Assembly: GCF_008329715.1 (NCBI RefSeq)
Contig: NZ_VTSR01000016.1
Location: forward strand, 1-64,000
Length of the DNA stretch: 64,000 nucleotides
From: Gimesia chilikensis
Lineage (GTDB): Bacteria; Planctomycetota; Planctomycetia; Planctomycetales; Planctomycetaceae
Direction: 5' to 3'
Shown here: positions 1 to 6,991 of the stretch, piece by piece
How the letters are laid out: every line of letters begins with the position of its first letter
How positions within the stretch are numbered: position 1 is the stretch's first letter
Made by a program: the position numbers and the translations under genes
Notes under the pieces: generated by a model
What the model saw: the letters and a program-made list of their open reading frames with translations, nothing else
The model's database searches: none
What the model was told of the DNA's origin: nothing

Positions 1-96
1 AGAACTCAGGAAAACCAGGAAGCAATGGCAACAATTTGCTTTGGTGGGAAACTATTTGTAATCGGAGTTACTAGCGCCATTCCGCTCAAATTAACC

Positions 97-160
97 GGGT
101 GGCCCCGAATGCAATTCGGGGTGAGCGCAGCGAACAGGAGGTCGCAGGGCACTCTTGCGG
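97..160 (+). repeat. Dispersed intergenic repeat, copy 1
   Basis: About 57 bases here (97-153) closely match 37150-37207, and the AGGAGGTC core recurs inverted at 37276-37283. The element begins with a near-perfect hairpin (CCCCGAAT, loop GCA, ATTCGGGG) and continues into an AGCGCAGCGAACAGGAGGTC core. It lies just after the stop of the ParD-like gene and has no coding potential I believe. It is probably a genome-wide planctomycete intergenic repeat; its function is unknown. Confidence 0.7.
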
Positions 161-204
161 AAATCAGAAACAATACAACACTGAAAACCGAAAGCCAATC
201 ATCG

Positions 205-441
205 TTAACAACACGATTCCAACTCTGAAACGATTGCATCGATATCAAGGGGCATCACCCGGCCTTCTCTCTCGGCTTCCAGGGACTGCTGAATCTGCTG
301 CTTCAGCTCGGCGTGTCTCTGCTTCAACTCCCGAAAGACCTCCAGCGCTTCTGTAACCAGGGCGCTTTCATCTTCATAATGACCGCTGGCCATTTCTTCT
401 TCGATGAACTTGAGAATCTCTGGGGGATAACCGGTTGACAT
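205..441 (-). CDS. ParD/RHH-like antitoxin, orphan
   Basis: A 78-residue protein resembling ParD/CopG-type ribbon-helix-helix antitoxins. The N-terminal part (residues 1-35, with PPEILKFIEEEMASG and an SALVTEALEVF helix) fits the DNA-binding RHH fold. The rest is a charged helix with ELKQRHAELKQQIQQSLE, expected to wrap a ParE-type toxin. The ATG follows an AGGAGA site at normal spacing. In type II modules the toxin gene normally overlaps or follows the antitoxin within a few bases. The 204 bases downstream contain no plausible ParE reading frame, only a dispersed repeat, so the antitoxin appears solitary. It may be a remnant, or its toxin may be unlinked. Confidence 0.75.
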   Translation of the reverse strand: MSTGYPPEILKFIEEEMASGHYEDESALVTEALEVFRELKQRHAELKQQIQQSLEAEREGRVMPLDIDAIVSELESCC

Positions 442-542
442 GACTGTCTCCTGACTGGGAAAGTAGCGATCACATGATCATACCATGAAGTTTGCTGAGA
501 TGTCAAAAAGAGAATCTCTATATGCAGGATAGCACCCGCCAC

Positions 543-860
543 TCACGAAGCCGAAAGCTTCAGCCCCAGCACGCCCCCCACGATCAGCACCAGACAGAGC
601 CCGCGCCAGATCGTGACCGGTTCACCAAACAGGAAGGCACTCAGCACCGCCGTCCCTAATGCGCCGATCCCCGTCCAGACCGCGTAACCGGTGCCCACCG
701 GAATCGTGCGGACCGCCAGGGCCAGCAGGAACATGCTCGCCGCCATCATGCCAATGGTCAGCACGCTGGGCCATAACCGAGTGAAACCGTCCGTGTATTT
801 CATCCCGACTGCCCAGCCGATCTCCAGCACCGCCGCCATCAAAAGAATCACCCATGCCAT
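543..860 (-). CDS. gdx: Guanidinium exporter (SMR family, SugE/Gdx)
   Basis: A 105-residue small multidrug resistance protein with four membrane helices. The conserved membrane glutamate is Glu13 (MAAVLEIGWAVGMKYT). The GTGYAVWTGIGALGTA segment and the LIVGGVLGLKLS tail are typical of the SugE/Gdx branch, which exports guanidinium in exchange for protons, rather than the EmrE branch. An upstream in-frame extension exists, but the ATG at 860 gives the standard family length and N-terminus. The gene stands alone behind a good sigma-70 promoter and a two-hairpin ACGA element that looks like a guanidine-II riboswitch, so the function and the regulation support each other. Confidence 0.92.
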   Translation of the reverse strand: MAWVILLMAAVLEIGWAVGMKYTDGFTRLWPSVLTIGMMAASMFLLALAVRTIPVGTGYAVWTGIGALGTAVLSAFLFGEPVTIWRGLCLVLIVGGVLGLKLSAS

Positions 861-880
861 AACGCACCTGTCACTGCTGT

Positions 881-927
881 GGCAGGGTCGTCCCCGCCGA
901 CGGGAAAAACATGCAGGTCGTCCTGCA
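881..927 (-). promoter_or_regulatory. Guanidine-II (mini-ykkC) riboswitch
   Basis: Read on the minus strand, two hairpins each display an ACGA tetraloop closed by G-C. The first is TGCAGG-ACGA-CCTGCA (927-912). The second is GGCGGGG-ACGA-CCCTGCC (898-881), with a single G-T wobble. A 13-nt linker separates them. Two adjacent stem-loops with ACGR loops are the defining architecture of the guanidine-II riboswitch, and the gene immediately downstream is a Gdx-type guanidinium exporter. Control is probably translational, because the second hairpin ends 20 nt before the start codon. Confidence 0.88.
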
Positions 928-944
928 ATGGGAGTGTTCCCGGC

Positions 945-972
945 ATTATACGCCCCACATCCGCCGGGACAA
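945..972 (-). promoter_or_regulatory. Sigma-70 promoter of gdx
   Basis: On the minus strand TTGTCC (972-967) and TATAAT (950-945) are separated by 16 bases. Transcription would start near 938, about 10 nt before the first riboswitch hairpin, which fits the guanidine-II leader. Confidence 0.75.
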
Positions 973-997
973 GCGGCAGGAAACCCGGATTCACCAC

Positions 998-1025
998 TTG
1001 ACAGAAATAGACAGACCTGTATACT
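998..1025 (+). promoter_or_regulatory. Promoter with embedded ACAGACCTGT operator-like site
   Basis: TTGACA (998-1003) and TATACT (1020-1025) are 16 bases apart. The spacer holds AGACAGACCTGT, whose core ACAGACCTGT (1011-1020) recurs exactly at 1191-1200. The half-sites ACAG and CTGT form an inverted repeat of the size bound by TetR-type repressors. The promoter points toward the DUF1348 gene at 1239, but no gene lies in the 200 bases between. Confidence 0.55.
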
Positions 1026-1190
1026 TCGATTATTCAGACACGCGACAACTGCAAAGAAGAACCAGCCGCAATGCATTCGCCCCGGTCAGGTGTCTTCGCT
1101 GATAATCGTACTAAATACGAACTAACTGGTACCAGAGTCACACGCTATCGAATGAGGTCCGCCTCGTTCTCGTTTTTAAATAGACATTAT

Positions 1191-1214
1191 ACAGACCTGT
1201 CTGTTTTTTATAAT
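1191..1214 (+). promoter_or_regulatory. Inverted repeat operator and -10-like box before DUF1348 gene
   Basis: ACAGAC-CT-GTCTGT (1191-1204) is a perfect 6-bp inverted repeat, and TATAAT follows at 1209-1214. The start codon is at 1239. The site is a second copy of the one at 1011, which suggests the same repressor acts at both. No repressor gene is nearby. Confidence 0.5.
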
Positions 1215-1238
1215 TCCAGACCAACAAAGGAGACACAC

Positions 1239-1700
1239 ATGACTGCCATCAAACCCCCGTTCAATTTCGCCACCGCCACCGCCAAAGTCCGTGCTGCGGA
1301 AGATGCCTGGAACAGCCGCGACCCTGAAACGGTCTCCCTGGCCTACTCCCCGGATTCCGAGTGGCGGAACCGCGATCAGTTTCTGCAGGGACGCGATCAG
1401 ATCCGGGAATTCCTCGCCGGCAAATGGGAACGGGAACTCGATTACCGGCTCGTCAAATCGCTGTGGAGCTATTCGGAAAACCGCATCGGCGTTCGCTTTC
1501 AGTACGAGTATCACGATGCAGACGGCCAATGGTTTCGCGCCTATGGAAATGAACTCTGGGAGTTTGACGAAGCAGGACTCATGCGCCGTCGCGAAGCCAG
1601 CATCAACGATGTCCCCATCCCCGCAGACCAGCGCCGTTTTCACTGGCCCACCTCCGGTCCCCGACCATTGATGCACGCAGGCATTCCGGATGTCGCCTGA
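1239..1700 (+). CDS. DUF1348 / NTF2-like family protein
   Basis: A 153-residue protein of the DUF1348 group in the NTF2-like superfamily. Characteristic segments are [52 protein letters not shown] and [25 protein letters not shown]2-like proteins form a cone-shaped alpha+beta fold around a hydrophobic pocket; no activity is established for this subgroup. An upstream in-frame extension exists, but the ATG at 1239 follows AAAGGAGA at good spacing. The gene is preceded by a TetR-like inverted repeat, and in other bacteria this family is often found beside TetR regulators and detoxification genes. It ends 11 bases before the convergent PAP2 gene. Confidence 0.85.
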   Translation: MTAIKPPFNFATATAKVRAAEDAWNSRDPETVSLAYSPDSEWRNRDQFLQGRDQIREFLAGKWERELDYRLVKSLWSYSENRIGVRFQYEYHDADGQWFRAYGNELWEFDEAGLMRRREASINDVPIPADQRRFHWPTSGPRPLMHAGIPDVA

Positions 1701-1711
1701 TCGACGGACAG

Positions 1712-2497
1712 TCAGACCTCGGAGTCGGCAGCAGCAGATTCTGAGGTCGGACTGGCATCTTCAATCTGATGCCGCTGTTGTAACCAGCGCGCGAAAATCC
1801 AGCAGAACAGCGCCCACGCCAGCCCCGCGGTCCAGCCGGCAATCACATCGGTCGGGTAATGCACGCCGAGGTATATCCGACTGAGCCCGATCAACACCGT
1901 CAGCAGCAGCGCCACACAGAGCACGTATATCTTCACCCGGGTCCGCTGAATCACCGATGCGAGCAGTGCCCCCAGCGTGAGATAGATCACCGCGGAAAGC
2001 ATCGAGTGGCCACTGGGGAAGCTGCTGGTATAAACATACGAAAGATGCGGCACCACATCCGGGCGGGGACGGCTGATGAAATGCTTGAGCGCAGAACTGA
2101 GCAGCAGCCCACCGAGGGAAGCGAACAGCAATAACAGGATCACCCGCTTTTTGCCTTCGATCCAGAGATATCCGGCCACGACCGTCGTAAAGAAGACCAG
2201 TGTCGCCACGCCCCCCAGCGCAGTCAGATCGCGGCCCATCTCCTGCACCCAGGGCGGTCCGATGGGAATCGACGGATCATCGGCCCGCCGCATGGAACGA
2301 ATGACCCACTTGTCGAATGCCTGGGTCTCCTGTTCCAGCACCTCGTCGGTGAGCTCAATGAACGCCCAGGTAGAGCCGGCCAGGATCAGAAAAAAGACCA
2401 GCAGCAGCGGTTCGCGACCTTTGAGCCAGTTCACCGCAAACTCGATCCATTTCAGCAGCCGCCGAGAGAACAATTTCATCCATCCGGTTTCAGACAT
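1712..2497 (-). CDS. PAP2-family membrane phosphatase
   Basis: A 261-residue membrane protein with the three phosphatase motifs of the PAP2/haloperoxidase superfamily. These are K138...RP144 (KHFISRPRP), PSGH at 161-164, and SRIYLGVHYPTD at 206-217, with catalytic His213 and Asp217. About six hydrophobic helices surround them. The motifs are expected to face the periplasm and remove phosphate from lipid or isoprenoid pyrophosphate substrates such as phosphatidic acid or undecaprenyl pyrophosphate; the sequence does not say which. The N-terminus is basic, and the last 20 residues are acidic and serine-rich. It ends close to the convergent DUF1348 gene and appears monocistronic. Confidence 0.92.
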   Translation of the reverse strand: MSETGWMKLFSRRLLKWIEFAVNWLKGREPLLLVFFLILAGSTWAFIELTDEVLEQETQAFDKWVIRSMRRADDPSIPIGPPWVQEMGRDLTALGGVATLVFFTTVVAGYLWIEGKKRVILLLLFASLGGLLLSSALKHFISRPRPDVVPHLSYVYTSSFPSGHSMLSAVIYLTLGALLASVIQRTRVKIYVLCVALLLTVLIGLSRIYLGVHYPTDVIAGWTAGLAWALFCWIFARWLQQRHQIEDASPTSESAAADSEV

Positions 2498-2580
2498 GAC
2501 TTCAGTTTAGCAGAAAACAGGACGAAAACTCTACGCTCACTCCCCTTCAATCGACGGCAGAGGATCGACTCAACGCTGAC

Positions 2581-3165
2581 TCAGGCATCACCGTTGAGTC
2601 GTTTGCGTAAATTTTCGAGTCCGCGTTTGATCAGGGAGGCCACCGCCGTTTCCGAACGACCAAAGTGTTGCTCCAGATCCGCCAGCGACCAGCCTTCGAT
2701 GTGCCTTAACCGCACCGCTTCCGCCTGGTTTGCGGGAATCGACGCCAGCACTTCAGCCAGCCGCACCGCATCCTCGGCCTGCATCACCCTTTGTGAGGGA
2801 CTCAGGGTTTCCAGGTGAAACAGCCCCTCCAGCCGCGAGCCCGCGACTTCATTACCAACGGCCCGCTTCTCTGCACCCGCGTGTCGACGTATCGTATCCT
2901 GAATATTCCGTTCATGGATTTTCTGTAACCAGGCAACAAACTGCGCCTCTTCTTTCCCGTCGAACTGTTGAAAGTTCCGCAGCGCCGACAGACAGGTCTG
3001 CTGCACGATATCCGAATCATCCACGCGTGCCTGCAGACGACCATCCAGCGCCCGTTGCGTGATGAATTTCAAATAGGGCCGGTGGCGATCCAGCAATTGC
3101 CCGATCGCCTCCTGGTTGCCCTGTAGCGATTCGTTGAGAAGTCGCTGGTATTCCGAGTTGCGCAT
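2581..3165 (-). CDS. ECF-like RNA polymerase sigma-70 factor (planctomycete type)
   Basis: A 194-residue sigma factor. Residues 15-90 hold region 2 (GQLLDRHRPYLKFITQRAL, then DDSDIVQQTCLSALRNFQQF and AWLQKIHERNIQDTIRRH). Residues 135-190 hold region 4, with a helix-turn-helix (EGWSLADLEQHFGRSETAVASLIKRGLENLRKRL in part). Region 3 is absent, as in ECF sigma factors. The DDSDIVQQT form of region 2 is typical of the expanded planctomycete ECF groups. No anti-sigma gene is adjacent; the next gene upstream is an RDD membrane protein about 140 bases away. Its target promoter is unknown. Confidence 0.9.
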   Translation of the reverse strand: MRNSEYQRLLNESLQGNQEAIGQLLDRHRPYLKFITQRALDGRLQARVDDSDIVQQTCLSALRNFQQFDGKEEAQFVAWLQKIHERNIQDTIRRHAGAEKRAVGNEVAGSRLEGLFHLETLSPSQRVMQAEDAVRLAEVLASIPANQAEAVRLRHIEGWSLADLEQHFGRSETAVASLIKRGLENLRKRLNGDA

Positions 3166-3307
3166 GCCCGTATCCTGAGAGATCTCGATCGATATATGAT
3201 AAAGGAAGAGTCTCTCTCATTATGCACACCTGCACCCCGAATTTAAACTGTTTGGTGACGATTCCCGAACCACTTAGGCCTCGAGCGCCGTTTCAGACAA
3301 CCACCCC

Positions 3308-4126
3308 TTACGGCTCACTGACCAGCCTGACTTTGGGAACGGTTTTGATCGAAGTATCACCCAGCAAATCGCCGATCCGCCTTCCTGTAACGAGCAGCAT
3401 GATCACCTCAGTCAGCACCACCAGAATAGCAACCGGCACGCCAATCACGAATCCGATTATCGGAATACAAAACAGGAACGGTCCGATGCACAGCGGAATA
3501 TTTCTTAAGATCCGCGGTCCAACCCGTGCCGGGTCGGCACTGTTATTCGACACCTGCAATCCCAGCAGCAGTTTCCCGGGACTGGCCCCCGCGGCATCGC
3601 GGAACAGCCAGTAGCAGCACAGCATCAGCCCGATGAGAATCTGCCCCAGGATCGGAATCAACACCAGCGGTGCCAGGATCAACGTCAGCAACGCATCGAT
3701 CACATAAGCGATCGCCCGCATCAGAACCGGAGCCGTCTCGGATTCCGGCAGACCGGCAACCACTTCGGGCGTCTTCGACTCCGACTCAGTACTGGTCCGC
3801 ACTGGTAACGCGGTGGCCTCTACCGGCTTTTCGGCAGGGGCAGGTTTCGTCGACGCGGTCTGCGCAACAACCCGTGGTTTCTCAGATGACGTCGGTTTGG
3901 GGGGCGTTGTTGAATCGCGGGTCGATGCTCCGCTTTTGATCTTTGTCGCATTCTTTTTCCCGGTCGCAGACCGCCGCGTCTCTACAAAATGCTGCAGCCG
4001 CTGAATCTCCCGGGGCGTAAAGGTCCTCTGGATATCATCGGCGGCCGCAATCTTCAGGTGCTGGCAGATTTTGCGAAACTGCGATTCCGAAACGCGCAAC
4101 CTCTGACATAAATCACTGGAATTCAT
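3308..4126 (-). CDS. RDD-family membrane protein with N-terminal helical domain
   Basis: A 272-residue protein in three parts. Residues 1-50 form a small helical domain (MNSSDLCQRLRVSESQFRKI, then FTPREIQRLQHFVETR) that may resemble a helix-turn-helix or SAP-like module. Residues 50-130 form a Lys/Thr/Pro/Ala-rich linker. Residues 135-265 form an RDD domain with hydrophobic helices, beginning RAIAYVIDALLTLILAPLVL and including the FRDAAGASPGKLLLGLQV turn. RDD domains are membrane modules of uncertain transport function. The start ATG follows an AGGTATC stretch with only a modest ribosome site. Upstream lie 200 bases with no gene. Confidence 0.85.
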   Translation of the reverse strand: MNSSDLCQRLRVSESQFRKICQHLKIAAADDIQRTFTPREIQRLQHFVETRRSATGKKNATKIKSGASTRDSTTPPKPTSSEKPRVVAQTASTKPAPAEKPVEATALPVRTSTESESKTPEVVAGLPESETAPVLMRAIAYVIDALLTLILAPLVLIPILGQILIGLMLCCYWLFRDAAGASPGKLLLGLQVSNNSADPARVGPRILRNIPLCIGPFLFCIPIIGFVIGVPVAILVVLTEVIMLLVTGRRIGDLLGDTSIKTVPKVRLVSEP

Positions 4127-4325
4127 AGAGATACCTCATTATTCAAACTGCAAAACCATGTGTCAGGCAAATACGAAAGGGGAATACTGACGTCAGTTGA
4201 CGAACAGTGCTCAACCTCTCAAGCGTCTGCACAGCGCAAACTTGGCGGCGGAAATTCACAATTCTGAAAAAAGGAGCGACCAGAACCAGCGATTATCGAA
4301 CAGGCATTCGTAACAGCGTTGAAAT

Positions 4326-4360
4326 AAAAAAGGCAGGACTCATTAAGTGGAGACCTGCCT
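4326..4360 (-). terminator. Bidirectional intrinsic terminator after the GYF_2/DUF1559 gene
   Basis: GGCAGG (4332-4337) pairs with CCTGCC (4354-4359) across a 16-nt loop. On the minus strand the stem is followed by TTTTTT (4331-4326), and on the plus strand by TCTTTCTTCTTTT. It sits 33 bases beyond the stop of the minus-strand gene ending at 4393. Confidence 0.8.
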
Positions 4361-4392
4361 CTTTCTTCTTTTGCCGGTTGTCTGACATTCGC

Positions 4393-5340
4393 TCAAAATT
4401 CACCGATGGCTTCACCACCGTTGGGAGTACTCATCGCCTTTAACACATCCGGATCAATATTCTCCGAAACAAATCGCACCGCCCCGTCGGAGAGCAGCAC
4501 ATGATTGCCCCCCACCATCGACGTCTTCCTCCCCTCTCGCATCACGTTGGCAGGATGATCGATATTGGTCGGATCGCCCCACGGCTTGAAGCCCTCTCCC
4601 GATTCAATCGCCATGATCGTAGTCGAGGCGCCATCAGTGATGTCACGAAACCGAGTGTTCCCATTGGTCTCCAGCAACAGTTCGTTCCCGATGTAATGCG
4701 ACAGCGCCAACCCGTCTGGAGAAACGGTTTCCTCAACGGATGGATGCAGATAGTCAGGAATGACCTGGGTAAAATGCTTCCGGTTTTCCGGCGTCGTCCA
4801 GGGTTGATGGATGTTAATTCGATTGTATAACGGCGCCTGATCCATAAAGGGCAGAATGAACGTCTGCCAGCTGTGGTTCGGCTTGCCTTCCACGTTGGTC
4901 GTCCCCCCCGGGGTAAACACCCGGAACGTGTCGTGATAGTTATGCATCGCCAGGCCGATCATCTTCAGATTGTTTTTGGAAGCCGACCGCCGGGCTGCTT
5001 CGCGCGCCTGCTCAACGGCAGGCAGCAGCAGAGCCACCAGCACCAGGACGACGAGAATGCCCCCACCCCCCAGAATCGCGAGGACCAGAATCAGCGTCGT
5101 GTTGTTTTTCTTCGGGCCAGCGGTAGCGGAACCCGTCTGTTCAAAGTCGGAGCCCCCACTGCTGACTGTCTCCGCCGGCAAGAGTCCCGGTATCTGGCCC
5201 GCAGGTCGGAATTCACCCGCCTCTCCTTCTCTCACCAGATCCGACTCCTGTACTTTGCCCTGCGCCGCCAGTTCAATCAGCCGTTCCCGTGTCAAGGGGC
5301 CTGCTGTCTGGTCACCACGTTTCACATACCAGTTGGCCAT
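4393..5340 (-). CDS. GYF_2 (DUF4339) plus DUF1559 membrane protein
   Basis: A 315-residue protein. Residues 1-55 form a GYF_2/DUF4339 domain (WYVKRGDQTAGPL, ending near the hydrophobic PAGQIPGLLPAE). A low-complexity linker follows, then one membrane helix at about 83-108 (LILVLAILGGGGILVVLVLV). The rest is a DUF1559 domain, starting ARRSASKNNLKMIGLAMHNYHD and ending with the family signature NHVLLSDGAVRFVSENI. DUF1559 proteins are abundant planctomycete pseudopilin-like surface proteins. Here the usual prepilin N-terminus is replaced by a cytoplasmic GYF_2 domain, so it should be an ordinary single-pass membrane protein with the DUF1559 part outside. It has its own terminator and no operon partners. 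Confidence 0.88.
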   Translation of the reverse strand: MANWYVKRGDQTAGPLTRERLIELAAQGKVQESDLVREGEAGEFRPAGQIPGLLPAETVSSGGSDFEQTGSATAGPKKNNTTLILVLAILGGGGILVVLVLVALLLPAVEQAREAARRSASKNNLKMIGLAMHNYHDTFRVFTPGGTTNVEGKPNHSWQTFILPFMDQAPLYNRINIHQPWTTPENRKHFTQVIPDYLHPSVEETVSPDGLALSHYIGNELLLETNGNTRFRDITDGASTTIMAIESGEGFKPWGDPTNIDHPANVMREGRKTSMVGGNHVLLSDGAVRFVSENIDPDVLKAMSTPNGGEAIGEF

Positions 5341-5449
5341 GATGGTCTCTTTCTCGCTGGAGACTCTGGGACAGAGTCAGGTCAAAAACTCAGCAGTAGA
5401 AGTACGAACACCAGTCTAACAGATCCGCATCCGACCCGATACGAAAAAA

Positions 5450-6172
5450 TCAATAACCCGACAGATCCACCACCCACGCTTCGGGTACGCGCTCTTCGAC
5501 AGCGGTCCGCGCCAGGTTGAACCACCGCCCGGCCTGGTTGAGAATCTGGCTGTCCGCGGAAGCCACGATCTGGTTGGCGGCGCTCAACACAGGGTCGGGG
5601 TCAGGCACGAGGTCGATCTCCCAGTTCCAGCCCCGCTCCTCACTGAGTTCCCGCAGCATCGTCTTCAAACGCCCACTGTTGGAGACCGGCTGATCCAGCA
5701 ACCAGCGACAACCGGCCACCTGCCACTCCGCCAGCAGTTCGCCCAGGATCTGAATCGCAGGGATCGTCTCGGCCACCTTCCGATAACTGCCATGCATGCT
5801 GGCCATGTCCCGCAGGCAGCCATCGTGGGCCAGTAGAATGACCCCGCCCGACAGTGCCGCTTCCAGCGACGTCAGCACGTTATACCCATCGATCCACAAC
5901 TCCGCCCCCGCAAGGTCCGGCGTCTCGACCTGATGCATCTGCCGCCGGTTCGCGTCCTCCTCACTACAGGCACAGCGGCCCACCGCCAGCCGCTGTCGCG
6001 CGTTCAACGCATAGCGATCCCCCACCAGCTTGAGTGCAGAGACCGACGCATACCCACGGGTCAACAGCCAGTTCAGATCAGAAGTCGCCCGGCGCAGATC
6101 AGGCTCCGCATCGCGCGCAAACAGCAACCGATCCTGGGGATGAGCGCCCCGATGATTCCGCCGGTCAGGCAT
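5450..6172 (-). CDS. DUF434 domain protein
   Basis: A 240-residue protein of the DUF434 family. Typical segments are RGAHPQDRLLF near the N-terminus, DLNWLLTRGYASVSALKLVGDRY and LNARQRLAVGRCACS, then a second half with ELWIDGYNVLTSLEAALSGG and LLAHDGCLRDMASMHGSYRK. The second half, with IDGYNVL and conserved aspartates, recalls NYN/PIN-like nuclease folds, but that is my inference and no activity is established. The start ATG follows a strong AGGAGGAAAG site. It is not obviously co-transcribed with the PqqD-like gene 90 bases upstream. Confidence 0.8.
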   Translation of the reverse strand: MPDRRNHRGAHPQDRLLFARDAEPDLRRATSDLNWLLTRGYASVSALKLVGDRYALNARQRLAVGRCACSEEDANRRQMHQVETPDLAGAELWIDGYNVLTSLEAALSGGVILLAHDGCLRDMASMHGSYRKVAETIPAIQILGELLAEWQVAGCRWLLDQPVSNSGRLKTMLRELSEERGWNWEIDLVPDPDPVLSAANQIVASADSQILNQAGRWFNLARTAVEERVPEAWVVDLSGY

Positions 6173-6264
6173 GAACTTTCCTCCTGGCTCCTGTTACGAC
6201 AGACTGTGGTAGATTACATGATTCATGAGATAGCTCTGCAGGAACTGATTTTCAGGAAAAGAGC

Positions 6265-6639
6265 TCACTCTATCAGACCATCCGCCTGCATCTGTTGGTT
6301 TCGGATTTCCGCATCCTGCTCGAAGTACTCCTCCGCAAAGTAGGTTGGCAGCGGCTCTGGTTCCTCATGCAGTCGTAAAATTCCTTCCTCGATCAAGGTG
6401 CCCATGATTTCGTGAATCTGCTCCCGCAGCCCCGCCGGTTCCCCCGCTTCGTACTGATCAGCCATTTGTGACACAAATTCATCGACCGTATGTTCGCCAT
6501 CGGCAGACATGAATACCACCGCGTACCAGGGTTCCATCGTGATCATCCGCGGCGCGTGCTCACTGAAGCTGTCGTGTACCACCAGTTGCCCCTCCATCGT
6601 ATGCCAGCACGCCTTACGGGAAAAATACTTCTCATCCAT
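6265..6639 (-). CDS. Small PqqD-like hypothetical protein
   Basis: A 124-residue protein I cannot assign firmly. Residues 35-90 (a hydrophobic strand, SADGEHTVDEFVSQMADQYE, then a helix ending LIEEGILRLHEE) resemble the winged-helix layout of PqqD-type peptide-binding chaperones, where a 'DGT.TV' turn precedes a helix. The acidic C-terminal tail (EYFEQDAEIRNQQMQ) is outside that fold. No radical SAM enzyme or precursor peptide is adjacent, so a RiPP role is unsupported. The ATG at 6639 follows a GAGG-containing site. Confidence 0.7.
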   Translation of the reverse strand: MDEKYFSRKACWHTMEGQLVVHDSFSEHAPRMITMEPWYAVVFMSADGEHTVDEFVSQMADQYEAGEPAGLREQIHEIMGTLIEEGILRLHEEPEPLPTYFAEEYFEQDAEIRNQQMQADGLIE

Positions 6640-6802
6640 GGTGAACCTCGTTTCAGTCTGGAATCAAATCGGCTTTAATAGAGACGCATAGAACATACGC
6701 AACCACATAGTGTATTTACGTTTATTTCCCCTTGCTTTTCAAGTAAGTACCTGCGTTTCCTCGCGAAAGCACCTCGTCCCACCGCCACCCCACTGGTTCG
6801 TC
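6640..6802. other. Intergenic, nothing recognised
   Basis: This stretch lies between the divergent PqqD-like and secretin-like genes. No RNA, repeat or reading frame is convincing before the promoter at 6803. Confidence 0.5.
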
Positions 6803-6832
6803 TTGACAGATTTCGGGGTTACGAGGTAGAGT
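6803..6832 (+). promoter_or_regulatory. Possible promoter of the secretin-like gene
   Basis: TTGACA (6803-6808) and TAGAGT (6827-6832) are spaced 18 bases apart, on the same strand as the gene starting at 6992. The leader would be about 150 nt. Confidence 0.45.
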
Positions 6833-6991
6833 GCCGCGACTCTGGTAGTAGACAATTGTCAGCAAACGCAACTGCCCCACCCCGGCTGACAGCGCCCCTG
6901 CGGGCCCCGAAATTGTCGCCGCATCGAGCTGATGAGGAACGGAATCAATCGCCTCAACCCGGGGCCGCGCTCTCGCGAAAGGAATCGAACC

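Noticed and set aside
6-248. ParE-type toxin after the ParD-like gene
   Set aside because: The 80-codon frame has no toxin motif, overlaps the antitoxin end in another frame and crosses the dispersed repeat.
861-1076. N-terminal extension of the Gdx protein
   Set aside because: The frame is open, but it would cover the promoter and riboswitch and add 70 residues not found in the SMR family.
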